63,056 bases of DNA. Source: Crocinitomicaceae bacterium. Lineage in GTDB: Bacteria; Bacteroidota; Bacteroidia; Flavobacteriales_D; Parvicellaceae. Positions 37,784 through 46,642 of the stretch are shown piece after piece. Within the stretch, counting starts at the first letter, position 1, and each line of letters starts with the position of its first letter. The stretch is taken from NCBI GenBank assembly GCA_002716065.1, contig PAZE01000055.1, positions 1 to 63,056 on the forward strand, written 5' to 3'. The notes under the pieces were generated by a model. The model saw only the letters and a list, made by a program, of their open reading frames with translations, was not told the DNA's origin and made no database searches. A program made the position numbers and the translations under genes.

Positions 37784-37804
37784 ATAGCAATTAAAAAATT
37801 TAAA

Positions 37805-39655
37805 ATGAAAAAATTATACTTCTTTTTGGCTGCTTGTTCAGCCACTTTGTTCTCTTACTCTCAAGGGAACATGAATGTTTACAGTGAAGCTATAAATAAA
37901 GGATTAGCTACTGTAGAAAAACCTAGCATGAATCAGATTAATCACGAAAAAACAGGTGTTGTTTTTTGGAGTGACGATTTTTCTGACCCTACTACATGGA
38001 CAATTGATAATGACACTGTTGGTTTAGGGCCTGATTATGGTTGGTCTATTGATAATAGCATTGACGGATGGTTTTTTAGTAATCCTGTAAACTCAACTTC
38101 TGGAGGTAATTTCGCTGAATTAAATAATGGCGATGCTACTTCAGGAACTCAACTTTCTAATATGACCTACACGCTTACCACAGCTGCACCAATTGATGTA
38201 ATGGCTCTTGCTGGAACAGAACAGGTGTCGTTAAGTTTCCAACAGTATGGAGCTAGATTTAACGATCTTCAGGAAATTTTAATTAGTGTAAATGGTGTAA
38301 CTTTTACTTCTGTTGGAGACAACCTTGATAAAGACGTGTTGAGTGCTTCAGGGGGTGCCCCTTATGACAATCCTGATAACAAAGTAATTAATTTGGCACC
38401 TTATATTGCTGGATTCTCCTCTTCTGTTTGGATTCAATTTAGATGGACAACGAATTATCCTAATTCTGCTAGTAATCCTAACGTATGGATTACTTACGGG
38501 TGGATGATTGATGATGTTGAACTAGTAACAAATCCTAGTAATGACCTAACAATGAATAGCTATTATTTTGGATCTGCAGGTCTTCCTTACTACCAAATCC
38601 CTACTGCTCAAATTGCACCAATAGACTTTTCTGCTCAAGTTATGAATAATGGTGCTGTTGATCAACCAGGATCTGTCCTTACTGTTGATGTGACAGGTGC
38701 GAGTACATTTAACGGGACAAGTGCTTCTTCAACAATTGCTGTAGGCGCAATGGATTCATTATTTACCACAAGCCCATTTACACCTTCTTCAACTGTTGGG
38801 AATTGTGATATTACCATTTCTGTAAGCTCGGATTCAAATGATGTTAACCCTGGAGATAATTCTGCTACTGAAACAATTGCAATTACTGACCATACTTATG
38901 CTAGAGATGAAGGGGTAATTGACGGAGGATCATACAATGCTGGTGAACCTTTTGAAGTGGGAAACTACTTTGACATATTTGCTGATCAAACGCTAAAAGC
39001 AATTGATGTAACCATAAGCTCTTCATCTGAGCCGGGAGCAATTATATATGCTGTTATATACTCTATTGACGCAACTTCTGGAGATTTTATTTTTGAGGGT
39101 AATACTGACGATTATACACTAACATCTTCGGATGTAAATGGGACGGCAACAGTTACATTACCATTATTTTCACCATTTGAATTGCTAAGTGGTAGAGGAT
39201 ATCTTGCTGTTGTTGGTGCATATGGCGATGGTGGTACTACTAATGATTTAGTAGCTGCTACATCTGGTGAATCTGAACCTCAAACTTCTTTTTATTACGA
39301 TGGAACAGATTTAACTTGGTATTATACGACTAGCACTCCTATGGTAAGGTTAAACTTCGATCCTACTATTAACATTCAAGAAAGAAAAGAAACCGGCATG
39401 TCATTAAATCAAAATATGCCAAACCCTTTTAACAATTCAACTATCATAGAGTTTGAAATAGACAAGCAAATGGATGTTAATTTTGAAGTATTAGATATAA
39501 CTGGTAAAGTTGTTAAGATACTTTATTTAGGAAATATGGGAGTAGGTACTCACCAAATTAACCTAAATTCTGATAGCTTTAGAAACGGCATCTATTACTA
39601 TTCTATCTACAATGAAGAATTTAAAGTAACTAAGAAGATGATTATTCAAAAGTAA
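37805..39655 (+). CDS. T9SS-secreted protein, paralogue 2 of a tandem pair
   Basis: 616 residues from the ATG at 37805, which gives the signal peptide MKKLYFFLAACSATLFSYSQ; an in-frame TTG at 37781 lies inside the promoter box and is rejected. The domain order copies the upstream gene: a jelly-roll (VFWSDDFSDPTTWTIDND, VSLSFQQYGAR, WMIDDVELV), a CARDB-like domain, then a module with TYARDEGVIDGGSYNAGEPF, YSIDATSGDFIFEGNTDDYT and GAYGDGGTTNDLV. The C-terminus has NQNMPNPFNNSTIIEF and ends VTKKMIIQK (T9SS type A). The closest agreement with paralogue 1 is in the third module. It carries its own promoter and ends at a strong terminator. Confidence 0.88.
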   Translation: MKKLYFFLAACSATLFSYSQGNMNVYSEAINKGLATVEKPSMNQINHEKTGVVFWSDDFSDPTTWTIDNDTVGLGPDYGWSIDNSIDGWFFSNPVNSTSGGNFAELNNGDATSGTQLSNMTYTLTTAAPIDVMALAGTEQVSLSFQQYGARFNDLQEILISVNGVTFTSVGDNLDKDVLSASGGAPYDNPDNKVINLAPYIAGFSSSVWIQFRWTTNYPNSASNPNVWITYGWMIDDVELVTNPSNDLTMNSYYFGSAGLPYYQIPTAQIAPIDFSAQVMNNGAVDQPGSVLTVDVTGASTFNGTSASSTIAVGAMDSLFTTSPFTPSSTVGNCDITISVSSDSNDVNPGDNSATETIAITDHTYARDEGVIDGGSYNAGEPFEVGNYFDIFADQTLKAIDVTISSSSEPGAIIYAVIYSIDATSGDFIFEGNTDDYTLTSSDVNGTATVTLPLFSPFELLSGRGYLAVVGAYGDGGTTNDLVAATSGESEPQTSFYYDGTDLTWYYTTSTPMVRLNFDPTINIQERKETGMSLNQNMPNPFNNSTIIEFEIDKQMDVNFEVLDITGKVVKILYLGNMGVGTHQINLNSDSFRNGIYYYSIYNEEFKVTKKMIIQK

Positions 39656-39675
39656 TATTCTTTAAACCTCCACTT

Positions 39676-39701
39676 AAAAGGCGCCAAAGGCGCCTTTTTT
39701 T
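39676..39701 (+). terminator. Rho-independent terminator between convergent genes
   Basis: AAAAGGCGCC, a three-base loop and GGCGCCTTTTTTT. It has a seven-base T run on the plus strand and four on the minus, so it mainly serves the T9SS gene but could also stop the PLP-enzyme transcript. Confidence 0.9.
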
Positions 39702-40620
39702 ATTCATATACTTTTACTTTATACCTTTTCTCAAAGCCTTCTAAGCCTTGAAGACCTCCAGAATGTAAAGCAACAACAACACTACTTTTTTGCTGAGATT
39801 TTAAATCCTCAATCATCCCATAAAATAGTTTAGCAGAATAAATAGGATCTGTTTTTATACCAGTAATTTTATAAAAAACTCGCATAAATTCAATTAATTT
39901 TTGGTTGTTTTTAGCGTAACCACCAAAATGATATTCATGCAATAAACGAAAGGAACCATTAGATTGATTATTACTAATTAGTTCCCTTATTTGCTTGTCC
40001 AAATATTCAGCTCCCTTTAAAACTACAACTCCATTAACTCGTTGGTTTTTGTTCAACTGACGATGTATTCCAATCATTGTAGCCCCAGTACCAACATCAC
40101 AATATATATCTTGAAAATCAATTGTAATTTCCTTTATAATATCTCTGCATCCGTATATACCGTAACGATTTGCCCCTCCTTCTGGAATTATAAAATAATT
40201 GGGAAATTGTTTGCTGAAAAAACCACTATTTGAGTCTTTATTTCTATACTCTTCTCTAGAAATAAACAACAACTTAGCTCCTAATTCAACACAAGTTTTT
40301 AATGTTGGGCTTAATTCATTGGGCTTTTCACCTCTAATTACTAATATTAGTGGAATCTTACATTTTTCAGCAACAAATGATGCTGCCAAAATATGGTTAG
40401 AATGTGCTCCACCAAATGTAACAACCCCCTTAAAGTTGTTAGAATTATAATGTGCTAAATTATATTTTAACTTCCTCCATTTGTTCCCTGAAACTATATT
40501 ATGAATCTGATCATCTCTCTTTACATATACCTTCTGTTTAACCCCCCAATAGGATAAATCAATTGGTTCAATTGAAGAAGGGAGCGTAAAAAAAGAATTA
40601 AGGTTGTTTCTCATAAACAA
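39700..40620 (-). CDS. PLP-dependent D-cysteine desulfhydrase / ACC deaminase-family enzyme
   Basis: 306 residues (MRNN at 40614 is an alternative start). The fold type II PLP lysine is in SGNKWRKLKYNL (about residue 47), GGAHSNHILAAS follows, and the phosphate-binding loop is CDVGTGATMIG. This block set is that of the ACC deaminase/D-cysteine desulfhydrase family; EGGANRYGIYGC is the substrate-side loop. Members degrade D-cysteine to pyruvate, sulfide and ammonia, or ACC to 2-oxobutyrate; residues cannot separate these here. It overlaps the end of the DUF4286 gene by about 20 bases and ends a five-gene minus-strand run. Confidence 0.87.
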   Translation of the reverse strand: MFMRNNLNSFFTLPSSIEPIDLSYWGVKQKVYVKRDDQIHNIVSGNKWRKLKYNLAHYNSNNFKGVVTFGGAHSNHILAASFVAEKCKIPLILVIRGEKPNELSPTLKTCVELGAKLLFISREEYRNKDSNSGFFSKQFPNYFIIPEGGANRYGIYGCRDIIKEITIDFQDIYCDVGTGATMIGIHRQLNKNQRVNGVVVLKGAEYLDKQIRELISNNQSNGSFRLLHEYHFGGYAKNNQKLIEFMRVFYKITGIKTDPIYSAKLFYGMIEDLKSQQKSSVVVALHSGGLQGLEGFEKRYKVKVYE

Positions 40621-40912
40621 CTTCTAATAAAGTTCTAAAGGCCACAAATTTTCCGCTAAACTTTTGGGTGTGTTCCTGTTGAAGCTTTGGAGCATATAGA
40701 TCTTGGTAGGTATTATAATCAGATTTACTATTTAATAAGTATTGAATACTGTAAGAAACACCACCTTGTTCCTCTGCATGAATTCTACAAATCTTTGCAT
40801 TGATAAAAAGACCTGTATCTAAAACATCAGGAACATGTGTTTGTTTCATCCACTTTAGCCAATCATCGTGACAATCATAGTCAATGTTAATAGTTACATT
40901 GTATAAAATCAT
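40598..40912 (-). CDS. DUF4286 family protein
   Basis: 104 residues, beginning MILYNVTINIDYDCHDDWLKWM and containing HVPDVLDTGLF and SYSIQYLL. This is the DUF4286 pattern, a small ferredoxin-like alpha/beta protein found in many Bacteroidota, often near translation genes. There is no active-site pattern and the function is unknown. It overlaps the TPR gene by 4 bases (ATGA) and the PLP enzyme by about 20 bases, so translation is probably coupled. Confidence 0.8.
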   Translation of the reverse strand: MILYNVTINIDYDCHDDWLKWMKQTHVPDVLDTGLFINAKICRIHAEEQGGVSYSIQYLLNSKSDYNTYQDLYAPKLQQEHTQKFSGKFVAFRTLLEVVYEKQP

Positions 40913-42801
40913 GTGTCTGTATTAATTTTTTCTGGCTTACTCCCAGATAATTTTCGGTAGCGTTTTCTAGCCTCAACTACAAATAAACTTCCTTTATGAT
41001 TAAATAAAATAGTTTTATAAGCTTCCTTGGCCTTATCTAAATCATACAAATGGTGTTCATATATATTCCCCAATAAAAAAAGTGCATTATCTGCTAAAAT
41101 ATCATCACCATAATCGGCTATTAATTCGGTTAATAACAGTATCGCTTTTTCAAAATTTTCTTGTTTTATAGCAATATTTGCTTTTTTTAGTAGTACATCG
41201 TCATTTAAAGTATGGTAACCATTAATACTATTTATTGAATCGTAAAGAGATTCAGCCTCCAAATAGTTGTGCTGTAAGATGCAAAGATCAGCCTGAGCAA
41301 ATAAATCCATCGTTATAGTTGAAGTATCTAAATTATAATTATCCGTAATTAACAAGGATAAATCCATAGCATCATTAGCAATTAATTTAGAGGTTGATGC
41401 TTTAAGTACATCTAACTGTGCTTGACACCAATCATATTCCCCAGTGTAATAATACACTTTAGCATTTTTAAATTTGGCTAAGTGTCCAATACGATCTTCC
41501 TTAAATTGTTTTTCAACCTGCATAAATAATAGAGACGCATCCCACAACTCTCCTTTAAGCACAAGAACTTCTGCCAATTCTATTTTAATCTCTCCTTTTA
41601 AAGGTTTGGATATGCCTGGACTCCTCAAAAGGCGCTGTAAATGATACTCAGCTGATGAGTAATCGTGCAAATAGTAAGCCTCTAAGTCCGCTAATCCTCT
41701 AACAGCATCGATATATCTTTTATCAGATTCGTAAGAATTAAAATATGTTTTAATTTCATCAATTGCTCTAGTGTAATTTTCTTTTAATAAAATCAATTGT
41801 TCTCTTGTAATATTTACTCCAGAAACCAATTTAGCTTTAAGTGTTTTTAATTTCTTTGCTTTTGCTTTTGCCGCAATTTGTTTCTGTGGAAATTTAGTTA
41901 TAATATCTTGGTAACATTTTAAAGCTACTTCATAGCTTTCATTAACATAACATGACTGTGCAAATTCCAATAATTTAGCCCCTTGAGCATTTGTTTTTTT
42001 ATCAATAGATTTAATCTGAATATAAGCACTATTAAAATCATTTACTGAAGAAAAATACCATGCTAGAAGTTCATTATAAACAATATTGTTGGGCTGTTTT
42101 TGACTTTTTCTAAGCAATTCATTTTTAAGGATTAATCTATTTTTTGAATCATTGAGTAAGTCTATTGAACTACTTAAATTTCTTTGTACAACAGCTAAGT
42201 AACCATTACTTTGATCTATAAGCTCCAGATAGGTTTTTATCATTTGCTGAGTTTCTCCTTTTCTATTGTAAATAGCAGCTATTTTCTGATTATATATTAA
42301 TTTATTCGAATTGTACTTATTCCCTAGTTCATATACTTGTAAAGCAAAATCAATCATTCCTTCTTTTTCGTAAGCAGTGGCCAGATTCTGGATTTGCTGA
42401 TGGGTAGACTGCTGATTTATTTTTTTTAACGCTTGCACATAGTAACCTTGAGCCTTTTCCTTTTTATTATATAACTCATAAATTTTTCCTAAATCAATTA
42501 AAAAATGATACTTATTTGGGTACTTTTTTAACTGTTTTTTTACCAATTTCTCAGCCTCCTTAAGGTTATTGGTTTCTATAAGAGAAATTCTATAAGGGTT
42601 GTAAATGTCTTTTTTTGATTTACTAGAAGCTAGTTTTTCAAAATAGAGAACCGCCTTTTGAAAGTCTGCGTTATTGTAATAGTTAATTGCCAATCTATAG
42701 TCTTGATTTGAATCTTGGGAAAAACTATAGAAAGCCGTAACTATAAAAAGTACAGCAAAAAAACTTTGAAGATAATATTGTTTATTTTTTAGAATATCCA
42801 T
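40909..42801 (-). CDS. TPR-repeat protein with signal peptide
   Basis: 630 residues. A hydrophobic N-terminal segment (about 12-29, YLQSFFAVLFIVTAFYSFSQ) is probably a signal peptide with exit to the periplasm. The rest is helical with tetratricopeptide-type pairs, for example AINYYNNADFQKAVLYFEKL, GKIYELYNKKEKAQGYYVQA, ALKCYQDIITKFPQKQIA and LFLLGNIYEHHLYDLDKAKE. TPR proteins act as scaffolds; a partner is not identifiable. It overlaps the upstream lipoprotein gene by 20 bases and the downstream DUF4286 gene by 4. Confidence 0.82.
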   Translation of the reverse strand: MDILKNKQYYLQSFFAVLFIVTAFYSFSQDSNQDYRLAINYYNNADFQKAVLYFEKLASSKSKKDIYNPYRISLIETNNLKEAEKLVKKQLKKYPNKYHFLIDLGKIYELYNKKEKAQGYYVQALKKINQQSTHQQIQNLATAYEKEGMIDFALQVYELGNKYNSNKLIYNQKIAAIYNRKGETQQMIKTYLELIDQSNGYLAVVQRNLSSSIDLLNDSKNRLILKNELLRKSQKQPNNIVYNELLAWYFSSVNDFNSAYIQIKSIDKKTNAQGAKLLEFAQSCYVNESYEVALKCYQDIITKFPQKQIAAKAKAKKLKTLKAKLVSGVNITREQLILLKENYTRAIDEIKTYFNSYESDKRYIDAVRGLADLEAYYLHDYSSAEYHLQRLLRSPGISKPLKGEIKIELAEVLVLKGELWDASLLFMQVEKQFKEDRIGHLAKFKNAKVYYYTGEYDWCQAQLDVLKASTSKLIANDAMDLSLLITDNYNLDTSTITMDLFAQADLCILQHNYLEAESLYDSINSINGYHTLNDDVLLKKANIAIKQENFEKAILLLTELIADYGDDILADNALFLLGNIYEHHLYDLDKAKEAYKTILFNHKGSLFVVEARKRYRKLSGSKPEKINTDT

Positions 42802-43315
42802 TGATTAGGTCTCTAACTTTATTGGATAGAGAATCATCCAAAAAAACAATTGCATCACAAGTGAGAACATAATTGGAAATGTTTTCGTTAAGTTGATTTA
42901 AATTCACCTTCTCATTTGCTAAATATTGTGCAACTGAATCCTTATTTAATAATCCATTTTCGATGTCTGCTCTTAAATTACTGAGCTGTTTTGTCATTGT
43001 AGTTAAATTCGAATGAATGTTTTCTACATCACCAGAGAGTCCTTTTGACCCTTTTTTTATCCCTTTATATTTATTTATTATCTGAACAAATTCCTTCTCT
43101 ACAGTATCAGCATTATAATATTTTTTTATTTGAGAAATATTATGTTTATAAGCTTCAACTGCTTTATCTACCTGTTTTTGATCTACAGATTCAAAAGAAT
43201 TCTCCATAGATTGAAGGTAAAACTCAAGCTCACCAAGCTCTGCCAACTCTTGTTTGTAATCTACTGAGCATCCCACAAAAAGAAGTACAGCAACAGATAA
43301 TATAATTGATTTCAT
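42782..43315 (-). CDS. Small lipoprotein of unknown function
   Basis: 177 residues from the ATG at 43315, the start that gives a lipoprotein signal, MKSIILSVAVLLFVGCSVDY, with Cys at position 16. An upstream in-frame start at 43363 would place 16 extra residues before the signal and overlap serS. The mature part is almost entirely helical (coiled-coil heptads such as LTTMTKQLSNLRADI) with a Lys-rich stretch at the middle. It resembles no enzyme. It begins 22 bases after the serS stop and overlaps the TPR gene by 20 bases, so a link to the TPR protein in the envelope is likely. Confidence 0.72.
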   Translation of the reverse strand: MKSIILSVAVLLFVGCSVDYKQELAELGELEFYLQSMENSFESVDQKQVDKAVEAYKHNISQIKKYYNADTVEKEFVQIINKYKGIKKGSKGLSGDVENIHSNLTTMTKQLSNLRADIENGLLNKDSVAQYLANEKVNLNQLNENISNYVLTCDAIVFLDDSLSNKVRDLINGYSKK

Positions 43316-43337
43316 AGTATTAATTAATTTACAAAAA

Positions 43338-44618
43338 CTATTCCTTATCATTAATGGTGTCAAATCCAGTGTATGGAATGAGTACCTTAGGAATAGAAAT
43401 TCCTTTTTCCGACTGATTATTTTCTAATAAAGCAGCCATGATTCTTGGAAGAGCAAGTGCACTACCATTTAATGTATGAACTAATTGATTCTTGTTATTA
43501 TTGTTCTTAAACCTAAGTTTTAATCTATTGGACTGGTAAGTTTCAAAATTAGAAACGGAGCTTACCTCTAACCACTTTTGCTGAGCCGATGAATAGACCT
43601 CAAAATCATAGGTTAATGCAGCTGTAAATCCTAAATCACCTCCACAAAGGCGCACTACTCTGTAAGGTAGTTCTAATTTATCTAACAACAATTTTACATG
43701 AGCTACCATTTCATCTAAAATAGCATAACTGTTTTCAGGATGAGCAAGTTGAACTATTTCAACTTTATCAAACTGATGCAATCGATTAAGCCCTCTAACA
43801 TCTTTACCATACGATCCAGCCTCTCTTCTAAAACATGGAGTATAACCAACTCTTTTCACAGGAAAATCATCTTCTTTTAGAAGTGTATTACGGAAAATAT
43901 TTGTAATTGGAACCTCTGCAGTAGGTATTAAATATAAATTATCTTCTTGCATGTGATACATCTGCCCTTCTTTATCAGGTAGCTGACCAGTAGCAAATCC
44001 AGATTCTTCATTTACCACCAATGGAGGAATTACTTCTTTATAATTACTTGCTATAGCTTCATTTAGAAAAAAGTTAATTAATGCCCTTTGAAGCTGTGCA
44101 CCTTTACCAATATAAACAGGAAATCCTGATCCAGTGATTTTTACCCCAAGCTCAAAATCAATCAAGTTGTATTTTTTTGCAATTTCCCAATGTGGAATTG
44201 CCCCTGCAAATAATTGGGGTGTGTGTCCATAATTTTCAATAACCTCATTGTCATTTTCAGAATTTCCAGATGGAACCAATTTATTGGGAACATTGGGAAT
44301 TTGATATAAAATTTCTTTAATAGAATTTTCTGAATCAACAAGCTGCTGTTTTAATGTCTTAGTTGAATCCTTTAATAATGCTGTTTTTTGTTTTAGCTCA
44401 TTAGCCTGTTGATGTTGCCCAGTCTTAAATAATTCACCTATTTTTTTTGACAACTGATTTAGCTCGGCTAATTCATTATCTAGCTTAAATTGAGCGCTTC
44501 GTCTTAACTCATCTAGATTTATTACTTCAAAAATCAGTTTTTCAAAATCCTTATTACGTATTTTTAATTGACCAATAATTGATTCTTTATTTTCTCTAAT
44601 ATTGTTTATTTCTAGCAT
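43338..44618 (-). CDS. serS: Seryl-tRNA synthetase
   Basis: 426 residues, the normal length for SerRS; charges tRNA-Ser with serine. The N-terminal coiled coil that reaches the tRNA long arm is at about 28-110 (LDNELAELNQLSKKIGELFK). Class II motifs follow: VYIGKGAQLQRALINFFLNE (motif 1 region), TPCFRREAGSYGKDVRGLNRLHQF (motif 2, read around TPCFRREAGSYGKD) and NGSALALPRIMAALLENNQ (motif 3 region). It leads a minus-strand run with a lipoprotein, TPR protein, DUF4286 protein and PLP enzyme. A -7 box TAGTTTTG lies at 44643-44650. Confidence 0.95.
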   Translation of the reverse strand: MLEINNIRENKESIIGQLKIRNKDFEKLIFEVINLDELRRSAQFKLDNELAELNQLSKKIGELFKTGQHQQANELKQKTALLKDSTKTLKQQLVDSENSIKEILYQIPNVPNKLVPSGNSENDNEVIENYGHTPQLFAGAIPHWEIAKKYNLIDFELGVKITGSGFPVYIGKGAQLQRALINFFLNEAIASNYKEVIPPLVVNEESGFATGQLPDKEGQMYHMQEDNLYLIPTAEVPITNIFRNTLLKEDDFPVKRVGYTPCFRREAGSYGKDVRGLNRLHQFDKVEIVQLAHPENSYAILDEMVAHVKLLLDKLELPYRVVRLCGGDLGFTAALTYDFEVYSSAQQKWLEVSSVSNFETYQSNRLKLRFKNNNNKNQLVHTLNGSALALPRIMAALLENNQSEKGISIPKVLIPYTGFDTINDKE

Positions 44619-44642
44619 TATTTAAACGGATAGATTTAAGTT

Positions 44643-44650
44643 CAAAACTA
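44643..44650 (-). promoter_or_regulatory. -7 box TAGTTTTG upstream of serS
   Basis: Exact TAnnTTTG on the minus strand, 25 bases before the ATG at 44618. No convincing -33 element at normal spacing. Confidence 0.4.
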
Positions 44651-44682
44651 TTAAAAAGGGAGTGAAAAAATTAAATAAAAAC

Positions 44683-44708
44683 AAAAAAAGCGTCCCTAGA
44701 GACGCTTT
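44683..44708 (-). terminator. Rho-independent terminator of the rplU-rpmA operon
   Basis: On the minus strand, AAAGCGTC, a six-base loop and GACGCTTT followed by T residues (seven in total including the stem end). It lies about 20 bases after the rpmA stop and just upstream of serS. Confidence 0.85.
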
Positions 44709-44729
44709 ATATAAAACTTAAATTGAATT

Positions 44730-44993
44730 TTACTTTTCTTCAAAAGGAGAAACAGATACAAACGACTTATTATTCGCTTTCTTTCTAAACTCCACCACTC
44801 CATCTTTTAAAGCAAATAAAGTGTGATCTTTCCCCATTCCAACGTTTTCACCTGGATAATGAACAGTACCTCTTTGACGAACAATAATGTTTCCAGATAC
44901 AGCCAATTGACCACCATAAATCTTTATTCCGAGTCTATTAGACTCTGAATCACGACCGTTTTTTGAACTTGCTGCTGCTTTTTTATGTGCCAT
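44730..44993 (-). CDS. rpmA: 50S ribosomal protein L27
   Basis: 87 residues, normal for L27. [20 protein letters not shown] and [20 protein letters not shown] are the standard signature. The N-terminal tail reaches the peptidyl transferase centre. It lies 16 bases downstream of rplU on the same strand and ends at a terminator, forming the classical rplU-rpmA operon. Confidence 0.97.
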   Translation of the reverse strand: MAHKKAAASSKNGRDSESNRLGIKIYGGQLAVSGNIIVRQRGTVHYPGENVGMGKDHTLFALKDGVVEFRKKANNKSFVSVSPFEEK

Positions 44994-45009
44994 AGTTATA
45001 AGGTTTTAA

Positions 45010-45555
45010 TTATTTATCTTCTTTTTTTGGAGCTGCTTTCTTTGGAGCTGCCTTTTTAGGGGCTGCTTTTTTTGCAGCCGCTTTTTTAGTAGCTGTTGCT
45101 TTAACAGTTTTTGCTGCTGGAGCTTTAGCCGTTTCTTTTTTTGCTGTTGTGGTTTTTGTTGCTGCCTTAGCAGTCTTTGCTGCTGAAGCCTTAGCTTCTG
45201 AAGATTCAGCCTTAGCTTTAGCGTCAGTAGCTTTTTTAGCAACTTTAGTAGTTATCGATTGAATAGAAATTTCAGAAAATCTCTGTCTATGACCATTCTT
45301 AACAGCGTAACCTTTTCTTCTTTTCTTTTTAAAGACAATAACTTTATCACCTTTAAGATGCTTTTCAATTTTTGCGGTTACTTGAGCACCTTTTACAGCT
45401 GGGGCGCCAACAGATATTTTACCTTTATCATCTAAAAGAAGAACGTTGTCAAAAACAACCTTTTCTCCTTCTTTACCCTGAAGCTGATGAACAAAGTATC
45501 GTTGATCTTTTTCTACTTTAAACTGCTGCCCTGCTATTTCAACAATTGCATACAT
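45010..45555 (-). CDS. rplU: 50S ribosomal protein L21 with long Ala/Lys-rich C-terminal tail
   Basis: 181 residues. The first 103 (MYAIVEIAGQQFKVEKDQRY ... KRRKGYAVKNGHRQRFSEI) are L21 proper, which sits on 23S rRNA. The remaining 78 are low-complexity and strongly basic, ending with repeats of KKAAP, resembling the tail of histone H1 or basic nucleoid proteins. Such extensions occur in other Bacteroidota L21 proteins. The repeat is read in one frame only: the alternative Leu/Lys/Gln-rich frames are shadows. Promoter 45595-45627. Confidence 0.95.
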   Translation of the reverse strand: MYAIVEIAGQQFKVEKDQRYFVHQLQGKEGEKVVFDNVLLLDDKGKISVGAPAVKGAQVTAKIEKHLKGDKVIVFKKKRRKGYAVKNGHRQRFSEISIQSITTKVAKKATDAKAKAESSEAKASAAKTAKAATKTTTAKKETAKAPAAKTVKATATKKAAAKKAAPKKAAPKKAAPKKEDK

Positions 45556-45594
45556 AAACTATGTTTTATTTATTATTTAATTTACAAAGGGCTG

Positions 45595-45627
45595 CAAATT
45601 TATAAAATCTTTCCATTTAATCACAAA
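45595..45627 (-). promoter_or_regulatory. Bacteroidota-type promoter of rplU-rpmA
   Basis: Minus strand: TTTG (45627-45624), 21 bases, TAAATTTG (45602-45595), both exact. The leader to the ATG at 45555 would be about 33 bases. Confidence 0.75.
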
Positions 45628-45709
45628 AATCCTCACATATATTACATTATTCACTTCTTAAAGAAGTTAAAAAAAATTATGTTCTTATTTTAGCAACAAA
45701 TCTTTCTTT

Positions 45710-46642
45710 GTGAAATTAGTAAAACCTCTTTCTGTAAAAGCACTTTCAAAGCTAATTAACCGCTCCTATTTTGGAAATGGAGACCTATTAATATCCGGAA
45801 TAAATGAAATTCATAAAGTTGAAAAAGGAGATATCGTATTTGTTGACCATCCAAAATATTATAAAAAAGCACTTGGATCTGTAGCTACTGCAGTAATTAT
45901 CAATGATTCTAGTGTGCAAATTCCTAATGGGAAGGCAATACTTTTTTCAGAAGACCCTTTTGCTGATTTCAATAAATTAACGCTACATTTTTGTCCTCAA
46001 AACTTCTCTGCTAACAACTTTGGAGAAAATTCCAGCTTTGGCAAAAACACCTTTATTCATCCTTCAGCAATAATTGGCAACAATGTAACTATTGGGGATG
46101 ATTGTACAATTCATGCCAATACCACAATCTATGACAACATTATTATTGGAGATAATGTTACCATACATGCTAATAGTGTAATTGGTGCAAATGCTTTTTA
46201 TTACAAAAAATACGACTCTAACTATTCTCCTATGTATAGCTGTGGGAGAGTAGTGATTGAAGACCATGTTGAAATCGGTGCTTTGTCTACAATTGACAGA
46301 GGAGTCACAGGAGATACTATTATACAAAAAGGCACCAAAATGGACAATCAAGTTCATATTGGCCACGATACAGTTATTGGTGAAAATTGTCTTTTTGCTG
46401 CACAAGTAGGAATTGCGGGTTGTGTAAAAATCGAAGATAATGTGATTTTGTGGGGGCAGGTTGGTGTTCCAAGCGACATTACCATAGGAAGAGGTGCTGT
46501 TGTGCTTGGACAATCAGGAGTTTCAAAAAACTTAGCTCCTGAAAAAACATATTTTGGAAGTCCTGCGAGTGAATCAAGAGAAAAGTTTAAAGAACTAGCC
46601 GCAATCAGAAAACTCCCCAGAATCATTGAAAAGCTTAGCTAA
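45710..46642 (+). CDS. lpxD: UDP-3-O-acylglucosamine N-acyltransferase
   Basis: 310 residues, start codon GTG at 45710. It adds the second 3-hydroxyacyl chain to UDP-3-O-acylglucosamine in lipid A synthesis. The N-terminal uridine-binding domain (about 1-100) has [12 protein letters not shown]. The left-handed beta-helix of hexapeptide repeats follows (for example [20 protein letters not shown]), with the catalytic His region [14 protein letters not shown]. The usual length is 330-345; it is slightly short. Its TAA stop shares an A with the next ATG (TAATG at 46640-46644), so it is translationally coupled to the phosphatase gene. No other lipid A gene is adjacent. Confidence 0.93.
   Translation: MKLVKPLSVKALSKLINRSYFGNGDLLISGINEIHKVEKGDIVFVDHPKYYKKALGSVATAVIINDSSVQIPNGKAILFSEDPFADFNKLTLHFCPQNFSANNFGENSSFGKNTFIHPSAIIGNNVTIGDDCTIHANTTIYDNIIIGDNVTIHANSVIGANAFYYKKYDSNYSPMYSCGRVVIEDHVEIGALSTIDRGVTGDTIIQKGTKMDNQVHIGHDTVIGENCLFAAQVGIAGCVKIEDNVILWGQVGVPSDITIGRGAVVLGQSGVSKNLAPEKTYFGSPASESREKFKELAAIRKLPRIIEKLS

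Noticed and set aside
37781-37804. TTG start giving an eight-residue extension of the second tandem T9SS protein
   Set aside because: The codon lies in the TACATTTG promoter box, and the ATG at 37805 gives a typical signal peptide.
43316-43363. Upstream start adding 16 residues to the lipoprotein
   Set aside because: It would put residues ahead of the lipoprotein signal and extend into serS.
45006-45242. Leu/Lys/Gln-rich ORF of 78 residues on the minus strand
   Set aside because: It is a shifted frame of the low-complexity L21 tail; codon repetition in the tail creates it.
46064-46513. 149-residue minus-strand ORF within lpxD
   Set aside because: Shadow of the hexapeptide repeats of lpxD; no domain and no promoter.
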